From Arsukibacterium sp. MJ3 (GTDB lineage: Bacteria > Pseudomonadota > Gammaproteobacteria > Enterobacterales > Alteromonadaceae), in NCBI RefSeq assembly GCF_000987765.1, contig NZ_LAHP01000012.1, positions 46,297-110,296 of the forward strand: a stretch of DNA of 64,000 nucleotides, given 5' to 3'. This document shows positions 45,940 through 55,094 of this stretch, piece by piece. Below the pieces are notes generated by a model, which was not told the origin of the DNA, made no database searches, and saw only the letters and a program-made list of their open reading frames with translations. Position 1 is the first letter of the stretch; the number at the start of each line of letters is the position of its first letter. Position numbers and translations under genes: made by a program.

Positions 45940-46556
45940 TACTCAGCAGTTTCAGCGTCTTCTTCTGTATCAACAGCTTTACCCGCTGGTTTATTTACCG
46001 ATACTACCGGCAGGTCATGGCCTTCACCTTTGGTTAACTGAACAAATTTAACACCCTTAGGTGCTTTAATGTCAGTTAGGTGTAAGGTAGTACCAATTTC
46101 AACGTTAGCCAGATCTACTTCGATAAATTCTGGTAAATCTTTAGGTAATACACTGATTTCGATTTCGTTCAGGGCATGCACTACTACGCCGCCTTTCTTG
46201 ATTGGCATGTCTTCGTTTAAGAAGTGAACCGGAACGATAGTGGTCAGTTCGTGGCCAGCTTCAACGCGTTGGAAGTCAACGTGCATGATTTTTGGCTTGT
46301 ACGGGTGACGCTGCATATCTTTAACGATAGCCTGAATTTTCTCTTTGCCGACAGTGATCGTCAGGATATGAGAATAAAACGCTTCAAAGCTTTGCGCTTT
46401 TAACAGTTTAGAGTGCTCTAAAGTGATAGATATAGCATCTTTGTGACCGCCATAAATGATGGCGGGTACTTTGTCTTCATGACGTAGGCGGCGGCTCGCA
46501 CCTTTCCCTAAGTCAGTACGGACTTCTGCAGTTAACGCGAAAATGGCATCAGACAT
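45939..46556 (-). CDS. rplY: 50S ribosomal protein L25, long (Ctc/TL5) form
   Basis: A 205-residue L25 of the CTC type from the ATG at 46556, which has GGAGTA upstream; a longer reading extends to 46661 without support. The N-terminal 95 residues are the 5S-rRNA-binding L25 domain ([20 protein letters not shown]). The rest is the TL5-type beta domain ([18 protein letters not shown]), and the acidic tail is low in complexity. First gene of rplY-pth-ychF. Confidence 0.95.
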   Translation of the reverse strand: MSDAIFALTAEVRTDLGKGASRRLRHEDKVPAIIYGGHKDAISITLEHSKLLKAQSFEAFYSHILTITVGKEKIQAIVKDMQRHPYKPKIMHVDFQRVEAGHELTTIVPVHFLNEDMPIKKGGVVVHALNEIEISVLPKDLPEFIEVDLANVEIGTTLHLTDIKAPKGVKFVQLTKGEGHDLPVVSVNKPAGKAVDTEEDAETAE

Positions 46557-46632
46557 GATGTACTCCAATAAAGTGATTTTTGTTGCGGCTTGCGACCAGC
46601 TGCAACCTGTGTGCCCGTTCAAAAGGCGCAAC

Positions 46633-46661
46633 ATATTACCACCAGCAACCGATAGCTGCAA
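46633..46661 (-). promoter_or_regulatory. candidate rplY promoter
   Basis: Read on the minus strand: TTGCAG (46661-46656), 17 bases, TAATAT (46638-46633). It lies between the prs terminator and the rplY start, so rplY-pth-ychF probably has its own promoter. Confidence 0.5.
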
Positions 46662-46667
46662 ATAAAT

Positions 46668-46687
46668 AAGGCGCCAACAGGCGCCTT
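46668..46687 (-). terminator. terminator after prs
   Basis: A perfect 8-base stem, AAGGCGCC and GGCGCCTT, with loop AACA. On the minus strand it is followed by ATTTATTT. It lies 18 bases after the prs stop. Confidence 0.75.
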
Positions 46688-46705
46688 AAACACAGCTAAA
46701 GTCGT

Positions 46706-47650
46706 TTAATCAAACATAGACGAAATAGATTCTTCGTTGCTAATACGGCGAATACATTCGGCCATTAGTTCGCTCAGGGTTAATTGACGTACTCTGCTAA
46801 CCGCTTTCATGGCGGCTGAAAGCGGAATGGTGTCGGTCACAATAAGCTCGTCAATCACTGAATTACTGATTATCTCTGGCGCATTGCCAGAGAAAACTGC
46901 ATGAGTTGCATAGGCAAATACCCGCTTAGCACCTTGCTCTTTTAGCGCTTCAGCGGCTTTACATAGCGTGCCACCGGTATCAATCATATCGTCGACGATA
47001 ATACAGTCTCGGTCTCTAACATCACCAATAATATGCATTACCTGGGAGACGTTAGCTTTTGGCCGGCGTTTATCAATAATGGCTAAGTCAGCATCGTTTA
47101 ATAGCTTAGCTACGGCACGGGCCCGCACTACACCGCCGATATCGGGCGACACTACCACGGGTGAATGTAAGGTTTTTTTCCGCATGTCATCCAGTAACAC
47201 CGGACTGGCAAACACATTATCTACCGGCACATCAAAGAAACCCTGAATTTGTTCGGCGTGCAAATCAACCGTTAATACCCGATCTACGCCAACGCTGGAC
47301 AGAAAATCAGCCACAACTTTAGCGGTAATAGGTACTCGGGCAGATCGCACCCGACGATCCTGACGGGCATAACCGAAATAGGGGATAACAGCAGTGATCC
47401 GGCCGGCCGAAGCGCGCCGTAATGCATCTACCATAACAATAAGTTCCATTAAATTGTCGTTGGTGGGTGCGCAGGTCGACTGAATAATAAAAACATCAGA
47501 ACCACGGACATTTTCGTTAATTTGCACACTAACTTCGCCGTCACTGAAGCGGCCAACCTCGGCATCTCCCAGTTTGATATACAGACGATTGGCGATTTTG
47601 TTAGCAAGTTCTGGTATGGCGTTACCAGCGAAAACCTTCATGTCGGGCAC
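46706..47650 (-). CDS. prs: ribose-phosphate pyrophosphokinase
   Basis: A 314-residue PRPP synthetase: [29 protein letters not shown], the [19 protein letters not shown] catalytic loop, [15 protein letters not shown], and the PRPP-binding [18 protein letters not shown]. It makes PRPP from ribose-5-phosphate and ATP for nucleotide, His and Trp synthesis. It follows lolB and ispE on the same strand, the usual order. Confidence 0.98.
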   Translation of the reverse strand: MPDMKVFAGNAIPELANKIANRLYIKLGDAEVGRFSDGEVSVQINENVRGSDVFIIQSTCAPTNDNLMELIVMVDALRRASAGRITAVIPYFGYARQDRRVRSARVPITAKVVADFLSSVGVDRVLTVDLHAEQIQGFFDVPVDNVFASPVLLDDMRKKTLHSPVVVSPDIGGVVRARAVAKLLNDADLAIIDKRRPKANVSQVMHIIGDVRDRDCIIVDDMIDTGGTLCKAAEALKEQGAKRVFAYATHAVFSGNAPEIISNSVIDELIVTDTIPLSAAMKAVSRVRQLTLSELMAECIRRISNEESISSMFD

Positions 47651-47711
47651 AGTAGGATCCTCAGGGCGGTGGTGAGTCCGGTTAAATCATTAAATGCCGG
47701 TATACGTGGCA

Positions 47712-48563
47712 TCAGTTAGTGAATTCCGTATCTGCCAACGCCGCCATTAAAGGCGACTGGTTGACTCCCTTAGCAATAAATCCACGACAATTTGCTGGTA
47801 AATTTGCTAAGACATTCTGAGCACTGGTCGTGTCCGGAAATTCGGCAAACACACTGGCGCCAGTACCCGTCATTCGACACGGGGCATATTCTACCAACCA
47901 CTGTAAGGTTATTGCAACAATCGGTTGCAGCTGTTCTACCAGTGGTTGGCAATCATTGCGCCAGGGGCTATTAAAAAGTGATGCTAAACTGAGTTGTGGG
48001 CTATTTCTAATTAAATCCGGGTGCTGAAAAATTGCTGCCGTGCTGATATGACAAGCAGGGGTAACTATTAAATAGGTTTTTTCAGGCAAGTTTACTGGCA
48101 CTAATTTGTCGCCAACGCCTTCGGCAAAGGCACTGTAGCCCGTGACAAACAATGGCACATCGGCTCCCAGTTGCAACGACAGTGTAGCCAGTTGTTGGTT
48201 AGTTAACTTTAGTTGCCACAAGGCGTTTAAAGCCAACAAGGTGGTAGCGGCATCTGATGAGCCACCGCCAAGGCCGCCGCCCATGGGCAGTTTTTTATCC
48301 AGTATAATATCGCAACCCCGCTGACAGCCGGTATGTTGTTGCAGCAAACGGCCCGCTTTTATAACCAGATTATCGGGCCCTTGTAAGCTGGCATCGTTAC
48401 ATTGCAGCGTTAGTTGGTTATCTTGGCGCGGGCTAAAGTGCAGTTCATCGCCCACATCCAGTAGTTGAAACAACGTCTGTAAATTGTGATAACCGTCGGC
48501 GCGTCGACCAATAATATGTAAAAATAAATTAAGTTTGGCTACCGCTGGCAGGCTTAACATCAT
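47712..48563 (-). CDS. ispE: 4-diphosphocytidyl-2-C-methyl-D-erythritol kinase
   Basis: A 283-residue GHMP kinase from the ATG at 48563, which overlaps the lolB stop as ATGA; an in-frame TTG nine bases upstream is less likely. It has PAVAKLNLFLHIIGRRADGYH at the start, the GGGLGGGSSDAAT phosphate loop, and MTGTGASVFAEF near the end. It phosphorylates the 2-hydroxyl of CDP-methylerythritol in the non-mevalonate isoprenoid pathway. Confidence 0.95.
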   Translation of the reverse strand: MMLSLPAVAKLNLFLHIIGRRADGYHNLQTLFQLLDVGDELHFSPRQDNQLTLQCNDASLQGPDNLVIKAGRLLQQHTGCQRGCDIILDKKLPMGGGLGGGSSDAATTLLALNALWQLKLTNQQLATLSLQLGADVPLFVTGYSAFAEGVGDKLVPVNLPEKTYLIVTPACHISTAAIFQHPDLIRNSPQLSLASLFNSPWRNDCQPLVEQLQPIVAITLQWLVEYAPCRMTGTGASVFAEFPDTTSAQNVLANLPANCRGFIAKGVNQSPLMAALADTEFTN

Positions 48564-49165
48564 AATTGCCAACTGCGGATAATAAAACGAATTTGGGTAT
48601 TGTCACTGGTAAGTAAAATGTACTTAGGCAGAGCCAGTTGGTCGGCAAAAAAGCTGCGATAACGTAATTGCCAGTGAATACCGGTGCTGTCGGTCAGGTT
48701 AAAGGCTTGCACCCGGCCAAGGTCGTCATATTCGATAGCGCTGGCAGCCTTACCGGGAACGCCTTTTAACCATAATGGCATATCAGCCAATGGCATTGAC
48801 CAGCCAGCTAGTTGCCACAACAAGCTACTGGTATCTGCCGCCTGATACCGTTCACCGCGCAGTAAAATAGTGCTTGCCATGGCAGTGTTCTCAAGTTCGA
48901 ACAGACTAAGCCCCAAAAAGTTGGCCAGTCGCGCCCGATAGTGTTCATTACTGTGTTGCTGCCAAGTCAGATTGCCGCTAAGCGACTCTGCCGGTGTTTT
49001 AATAGCAACCGACGCTTGGACCGTGTACTGTTTAATAGCGTTTATTTGAGCTAACCGGCTGTTATAATCCAGTGCCGCAACCGGAGCCGGCTTTGATAAC
49101 AGGCTACAACCGCTGGTTAATAGCAGTAATCCGGCTATTGTTAAGCACTTAATTGATGCTGACAC
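48560..49165 (-). CDS. lolB: outer-membrane lipoprotein LolB
   Basis: A 201-residue lipoprotein: signal with GLLLLTSGCSLL, lipidated at Cys20, then the LolB fold (YTVQASVAIKTPAESLSGNLTW, PLWLKGVPGKAA). LolB accepts lipoproteins from LolA and inserts them into the outer membrane. It is divergent from hemA and coupled to ispE by a four-base overlap. Confidence 0.9.
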   Translation of the reverse strand: MSASIKCLTIAGLLLLTSGCSLLSKPAPVAALDYNSRLAQINAIKQYTVQASVAIKTPAESLSGNLTWQQHSNEHYRARLANFLGLSLFELENTAMASTILLRGERYQAADTSSLLWQLAGWSMPLADMPLWLKGVPGKAASAIEYDDLGRVQAFNLTDSTGIHWQLRYRSFFADQLALPKYILLTSDNTQIRFIIRSWQL

Positions 49166-49245
49166 GCTTAAAGTCCTTAGTTACGCTTTTCTTAATATGG
49201 GGTTTTTCGTACAATTCGCCCCTGACAAACTTGATGATACAGGTG

Positions 49246-50493
49246 ATGGCCATCTTTGCACTAGGCATTAATCATAAAACAGCACCGGTTAGTTTACGGG
49301 AAAAAGTGGCATTTGCTCCGGAACAGGTGCATGAAGCCTTGCGTGAACTTACTACTGTTACCGCAGTAGCCGATGCGGTTATTTTGTCTACCTGTAATCG
49401 TACCGAATTATATTTTACCGGCAGTAACAGTCAGGCGCAGCAAGTTATTGCCTGGTTGGCGAAGTTTCATCAGTTAGCCATTTCCGAGCTGCAACCGCAT
49501 CTTTACTTACATCAAGACCGTCTGGCTGCTGAGCATCTAATGCGGGTAGCGGCTGGGTTAGACTCACTGGTATTAGGTGAGCCACAAATTTTTGGCCAGG
49601 TAAAGCAGGCTTACAATCAGTCGAGGCAAGCCGGCACTATTAACCCGCAATTTGAACGGTTATTCCAAAAAGCCTTTACCGTCGCCAAAGATGTCCGGAC
49701 CAACACTGACATTGGTGCCAATGCGGTATCGGTAGCGTTTGCGGCGGTAAGTTTAGCAAAACAAATCTTTGGCAAGCTGCAAAAAGTGCAGGTGTTATTG
49801 ATAGGTGCCGGTGAAACGATTGAGCTAGTCGCCCGCCATTTGGCAGAGCAGGGTGCTACGGAATTAACGGTTGCTAATCGAACTTACGAGCGCGCTGTGC
49901 TGCTGGCTGAACAATTTAATGCCAAAGTTATAACGTTATCGCAGGTGCCGGCGCAGTTATCTAAAGCCGACATTGTGATTAGTTCTACCGCCAGCACCTT
50001 ACCAATAGTGGGAAAAGGCATGGTAGAGCAGGCTTTAAAAGAACGTCGGCATAAACCGATGTTTTTGGTTGATTTAGCGGTGCCACGTGATATTGAGCAA
50101 CAAGTAGGCGAGCTGGAAGATGCTTATTTGTATACGGTAGATGACTTGCAAAGTATAGTGGCGCAAAATGTTAGTTCGCGGCAACACGCGGCAGAACAAG
50201 CTGGCGGCATTATCAGGCTGGGGGCAGAAGATTATCTGCAGTGGTTGCTGTTGCAAGGCAGCGTTGATTGGGTGCGGGATTATCGTCAGCGTTGTGAGCA
50301 GGTTAAAGCCGAGTTATTGGCTAAGGCCATTAATCAACTGGCCGCAGGCCAGGATGCAGAGAAAGTGCTAGCCGAGCTGGCCACTAAGCTCAGCAACAGG
50401 CTAATGCACAGCCCTACTAAAACCATCCGTCAGCTGCTGCAAAGCGAGGCAATAGAGCCGCAGGCACTGATCAACAGTTTATTAGATATTTAA
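49246..50493 (+). CDS. hemA: glutamyl-tRNA reductase
   Basis: A 415-residue GluTR from the ATG at 49246 (MAIFALGINHKTAPVSLREK, the family start); the open frame upstream to 49153 lacks a ribosome site and overlaps the lolB promoter area. Visible are the catalytic Cys in LSTCNRTELY, GLDSLVLGEPQIFGQVK, the NADPH-binding LIGAGETIELVARHL, and the C-terminal dimerisation helices. It commits glutamyl-tRNA to tetrapyrrole synthesis, relevant to the haem and cobalamin needs of other genes here. Confidence 0.97.
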   Translation: MAIFALGINHKTAPVSLREKVAFAPEQVHEALRELTTVTAVADAVILSTCNRTELYFTGSNSQAQQVIAWLAKFHQLAISELQPHLYLHQDRLAAEHLMRVAAGLDSLVLGEPQIFGQVKQAYNQSRQAGTINPQFERLFQKAFTVAKDVRTNTDIGANAVSVAFAAVSLAKQIFGKLQKVQVLLIGAGETIELVARHLAEQGATELTVANRTYERAVLLAEQFNAKVITLSQVPAQLSKADIVISSTASTLPIVGKGMVEQALKERRHKPMFLVDLAVPRDIEQQVGELEDAYLYTVDDLQSIVAQNVSSRQHAAEQAGGIIRLGAEDYLQWLLLQGSVDWVRDYRQRCEQVKAELLAKAINQLAAGQDAEKVLAELATKLSNRLMHSPTKTIRQLLQSEAIEPQALINSLLDI

Positions 50494-50511
50494 TCAGGTA
50501 ACAGACCCAAG

Positions 50512-51603
50512 ATGAAAGAATCGGTATACCAGAAGCTTGAAGGCTTGGTGGAACGGCATGAAGAAGTTCAGGCGTTATTAAGCGACGCCGGCATAATTTC
50601 GAATCAAAAACGGTTTCGCGAATTGTCGAAAGAGTACAGCCAACTAGAAGATCTCAGCAAGGCTTTTAATTGTTTTCGCCAAGCACAGCAAGATTTAGTT
50701 GTTGCAGAAGAAATGCAGAAAGACAGCGATCCTGAGATGCGTGAAATGGCCCAGGAAGAATATAAAAGCGCCCGGGCCGCTATTGAACAATTAGAAAAAG
50801 ACTTACAACTTTTATTAATTCCCAAAGATCCCAATGACAGTAATAACTGCTTTTTAGAAATCAGAGCGGGTGCCGGTGGCGATGAAGCGGCTATTTTTGC
50901 TGGTGACATATTTCGGATGTACAGTCGTTTTGCTGAACGCCAACGTTGGAAACTGGAACTGATCAGTGCCAGTGACGGCGAACATGGTGGTTTTAAAGAA
51001 GTCATTGTTGGTATTCAGGGTGATGGTGCCTATGGCATTTTAAAATTTGAATCGGGCGGCCACCGGGTGCAGCGGGTACCGGCCACGGAATCGCAGGGGC
51101 GGGTACATACTTCAGCCTGTACGGTGGCGATTATGCCGGAAGTTCCCGAAAGCGAAGCTATTGAAATTAACCCAGCCGATTTAAAAGTAGATACGTTTCG
51201 GGCATCGGGTGCCGGTGGTCAGCACGTTAACCGAACTGACTCTGCTATTCGCATCACTCACTTACCCACGGGTATTGTAGTTGAGTGCCAGGATGAGCGC
51301 TCGCAGCATAAAAACCGGGCCCGGGCTATGAGTGTGCTGCAATCGCGAATTCAGGCAGCAGAAGATGAGCGACGCCGCTTGACGGAAGAGTCGACCCGTC
51401 GCTCTTTAGTGGGCAGTGGCGATCGTTCGGAGCGTATTCGCACCTACAATTTTCCTCAAGGCCGGCTAACTGATCACCGGATTAACCTAACCATATATCG
51501 TTTAAATGAAGTAATGGAAGGCGATTTAGAATTGGTACTGGCACCGCTTAATCAGGAGCATCAGGCAGACTTACTGGCCGCCTTGGCGGACGAAAACCGC
51601 TAG
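50512..51603 (+). CDS. prfA: peptide chain release factor 1
   Basis: A 363-residue RF1: N-terminal coiled coil, [23 protein letters not shown], the anticodon-like recognition region, and G235-G236-Q237 in the [16 protein letters not shown] catalytic loop. It ends translation at UAA and UAG. It starts 18 bases after hemA, and prmC, which methylates the GGQ glutamine, follows after one base. Confidence 0.98.
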   Translation: MKESVYQKLEGLVERHEEVQALLSDAGIISNQKRFRELSKEYSQLEDLSKAFNCFRQAQQDLVVAEEMQKDSDPEMREMAQEEYKSARAAIEQLEKDLQLLLIPKDPNDSNNCFLEIRAGAGGDEAAIFAGDIFRMYSRFAERQRWKLELISASDGEHGGFKEVIVGIQGDGAYGILKFESGGHRVQRVPATESQGRVHTSACTVAIMPEVPESEAIEINPADLKVDTFRASGAGGQHVNRTDSAIRITHLPTGIVVECQDERSQHKNRARAMSVLQSRIQAAEDERRRLTEESTRRSLVGSGDRSERIRTYNFPQGRLTDHRINLTIYRLNEVMEGDLELVLAPLNQEHQADLLAALADENR

Positions 51604-51604
51604 T

Positions 51605-52435
51605 ATGACCTTAAGCCAATGGTTACAGCATGCGGCGTATCAGCTGAAGCCTGTGTCAGAACTGGCGGCTGATGATGCCCGGCTGCTGTTAGCGCATCAG
51701 CTTAAGGTTAACACCAGTTATCTATACAGCCACAGTGATGATAGCCTGACTAATGCCAATTTAGTGGCCCTTACTCAACAGCTTGCCAGAGCAGTGCAAG
51801 GCGAACCACTGGCTTATATTATTGGCCAGTGGCCGTTTTGGAACATTGAACTTGAAGTCGCAGCCTGTACTTTGATCCCCCGGCCAGATACAGAGTTACT
51901 GGTTGAAAAAGCCCTGGCGTTACCGTTACCTACGGCGGCTAAAGTTCTTGATTTAGGTACGGGTACCGGTGCTATTGCTTTGGCATTGGCCTGCAACCGG
52001 CCTTTATGGCAGATTATCGCAACAGATAACGTGGCGACAGCGGTGGCACTGGCGGGTCGCAATGCCCAGCGATTAGCAGCCAATAATTGTACCGTCTTGC
52101 AGAGTGATTGGTTTAGCGCGTTGCACAACCAACAATTTGATTTAATTCTCAGTAATCCGCCCTATATTGACGTTGACGATGCGCATTTACCCGCGCTACG
52201 GCATGAGCCATTATCGGCGCTGGTAGCGGCAGATCAAGGCTTGGCAGATTTAGCGACAATATGTCGCCAGGCCGCTGGCCATTTAACCGCTGCTGGCTGG
52301 TTGTGGCTGGAGCACGGTTATAATCAAGCTGCAGCGGTACGTCAACTTTTAACAGCTGCTGGGTTTCAGCAAGTGCAGTCGTTTAAAGATTATGGTGGCA
52401 ACTGGCGCATTAGTGGTGGTTGCTTAGCGCCATAA
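51605..52435 (+). CDS. prmC: release factor glutamine methyltransferase
   Basis: A 276-residue PrmC/HemK: N-terminal helical domain with a variant of the usual substrate loop, YIIGQWPFWNIELEV, IPRPDTELLVEKAL, SAM-binding VLDLGTGTGAIALAL, and N184-P185-P186-Y187, which holds the target glutamine amide. It modifies RF1 and RF2. Directly follows prfA, as in E. coli. Confidence 0.96.
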   Translation: MTLSQWLQHAAYQLKPVSELAADDARLLLAHQLKVNTSYLYSHSDDSLTNANLVALTQQLARAVQGEPLAYIIGQWPFWNIELEVAACTLIPRPDTELLVEKALALPLPTAAKVLDLGTGTGAIALALACNRPLWQIIATDNVATAVALAGRNAQRLAANNCTVLQSDWFSALHNQQFDLILSNPPYIDVDDAHLPALRHEPLSALVAADQGLADLATICRQAAGHLTAAGWLWLEHGYNQAAAVRQLLTAAGFQQVQSFKDYGGNWRISGGCLAP

Positions 52436-52534
52436 TCGTTTTGCTTACAAAATTTTGACCCGCCCGCTATAAACGCATATAACTAATTGCAGTATTCAAT
52501 TTAATTGTTTTTTGAATTATGCGGGGCTTGCCTT

Positions 52535-54091
52535 ATGAATGATCCGTTTATTTTTGCAGAAGAATCGGAACCGACTGACGTAATAAATCAGGGGTGCTGG
52601 AAAGTATTAATTGTCGATGATGAGCCTGAAGTTCACACGGTAACCAAACTGGCGTTAAGTGACTTTGTATTTAATAACAAACGATTAGAGTTTTTAAGTG
52701 CCTTTTCTGGTGCACAAGCGCGCGAATTGATTGCAGCTAATGCTGATACGGCAATAATGTTATTAGACGTGGTCATGGAAACCGATGATGCCGGTTTATT
52801 AGTCGCCAGGTATGTACGGGAAGACTTAAAAAACGAACAGGTGCGGATAATTTTGCGTACCGGTCAACCGGGGCAGGCACCTGAACGGCAGGTTATTGTT
52901 AACTATGATATTAACGATTACAAATCCAAAACTGAATTGACAGCACAAAAGTTATTTACGGTAATTATGGCCAGCCTGCGCTCGTATCGCGATATTATGT
53001 CGTTAGAACAAAGCCGGCAAGGACTGGAAAAAATTATTACCGCGTCTATCGATTTATTCTCATCGCAATCGATGGAACAATTTATTGATGGTGTGTTACT
53101 ACAGCTAACCTCAATTTTGGGCTGCCACGATAATGCCTTATTAGCCAGTTCGTCGCTGGTTGCTGGCAATGTGCATTCAGATGCCGATCCGCACGATCTG
53201 GTTGTATTTGCCGGCCAGGGCCAATTCGCTGATAAAGAAGGTAAGCCGGTACAGGAAGTATTAAATACTGAGTTACTATTAGCGTTTGAGAGCGCATTAA
53301 ACAGCCGTAGTATTGTCTATCGTAACAATTATTTAGTGGCATATTGTTGCAGCAAATTTACCCGTGGCTCTTTGCTGTATATTTCCGGTTTACCCGGACC
53401 TATTAATGCAAATCAGAAAAGATTGATTGAGTTGTTTGCTCAGAATGTGCAAATAGCCTATGAAAATGTGCAACTGCAACACGAAATTGAAGATACCCAA
53501 CGGGAAATTGTCTACCGACTGAGTGAAGCGGTTGAACATCGTTCAGTAGAAACGGGAAACCATGTGCGGCGGATTGCTTTTGTGTGTTACGAGCTGGCAA
53601 AAGCCTACGGCCTGAGTGAAGAGGAAGCCGAACGATTAATGTTTGCGGCTCCATTACATGATATTGGTAAAGTTGGTATTCCAGAGGGCATTTTAAATAA
53701 ACCCGCCAAGCTGGACGACGCAGAGTGGCGGATTATGAAAACCCATGCCAGCATTGGTTACGATATTCTGAAAGATTCAAAACGTGTTATTATTCAAGCC
53801 GGTGCCATCATAGCGCAAGATCATCACGAAAAGTGGGATGGCAGTGGTTACCCCGCAGGTAAAAAAGCTGAACAAATTCATATTTATGGCCGGATTGCTG
53901 CGCTCGCTGATGTGTATGATGCATTGCGACACCGGCGTTGCTACAAAGAAGCCTGGAGTTTAGCTGATGTTATGGCAAAAATTGTTACCGAGTCAGGCAA
54001 GCAATTTGAGCCAAAGCTGGTTGAGGTGTTTATTGAGCAGATCGACAAGCTGGAAGCGATATTACAAAACTATCCGGATAGTCAGCGCTAG
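52535..54091 (+). CDS. response regulator with DUF3369 and HD-GYP domains
   Basis: A 518-residue protein from the ATG at 52535. Order of domains: receiver (about 22-150; LIVDDEPEVHTVTKLAL with the acidic pocket, phospho-acceptor Asp in IMLLDVVMETDDAG), DUF3369 (about 155-315), and HD-GYP (about 320-510; PLHDIGKVGIP, HHEKWDGSGYP, ALADVYDAL). HD-GYP enzymes break down cyclic di-GMP, and all signature residues are present, so it should be active when the receiver is switched. No kinase is adjacent on this strand, though a hybrid kinase lies about 1 kb downstream in the opposite direction. It sits between prmC and kdsA, where sirB genes are found in E. coli. Confidence 0.92.
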   Translation: MNDPFIFAEESEPTDVINQGCWKVLIVDDEPEVHTVTKLALSDFVFNNKRLEFLSAFSGAQARELIAANADTAIMLLDVVMETDDAGLLVARYVREDLKNEQVRIILRTGQPGQAPERQVIVNYDINDYKSKTELTAQKLFTVIMASLRSYRDIMSLEQSRQGLEKIITASIDLFSSQSMEQFIDGVLLQLTSILGCHDNALLASSSLVAGNVHSDADPHDLVVFAGQGQFADKEGKPVQEVLNTELLLAFESALNSRSIVYRNNYLVAYCCSKFTRGSLLYISGLPGPINANQKRLIELFAQNVQIAYENVQLQHEIEDTQREIVYRLSEAVEHRSVETGNHVRRIAFVCYELAKAYGLSEEEAERLMFAAPLHDIGKVGIPEGILNKPAKLDDAEWRIMKTHASIGYDILKDSKRVIIQAGAIIAQDHHEKWDGSGYPAGKKAEQIHIYGRIAALADVYDALRHRRCYKEAWSLADVMAKIVTESGKQFEPKLVEVFIEQIDKLEAILQNYPDSQR

Positions 54092-54140
54092 CTTTGCCTG
54101 CTACCGGTTTACAGTATGGCTATTTACCGCTTTAATTTGA

Positions 54141-55007
<867 letters not shown>

Positions 55008-55030
55008 TTCTGATTAAAATCGTTAGCATT

Positions 55031-55061
55031 ACCCAAAACCGATATCAACCGGTTTTTGGGT
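55031..55061. terminator. terminator between kdsA and the sensor kinase gene
   Basis: ACCCAAAACCG and CGGTTTTTGGGT can pair around ATATCAAC (55031-55061). It lies between convergent genes and could serve both. Confidence 0.65.
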
Positions 55062-55094
55062 GATGCTGTTTAGGCTTAGCTGAAAAATATCACT

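Noticed and set aside
49153..49245. A 31-codon N-terminal extension of hemA
   Set aside because: The family start MAIFALGINHKTAP is at 49246 and the extension has no ribosome site and overlaps the lolB upstream region.
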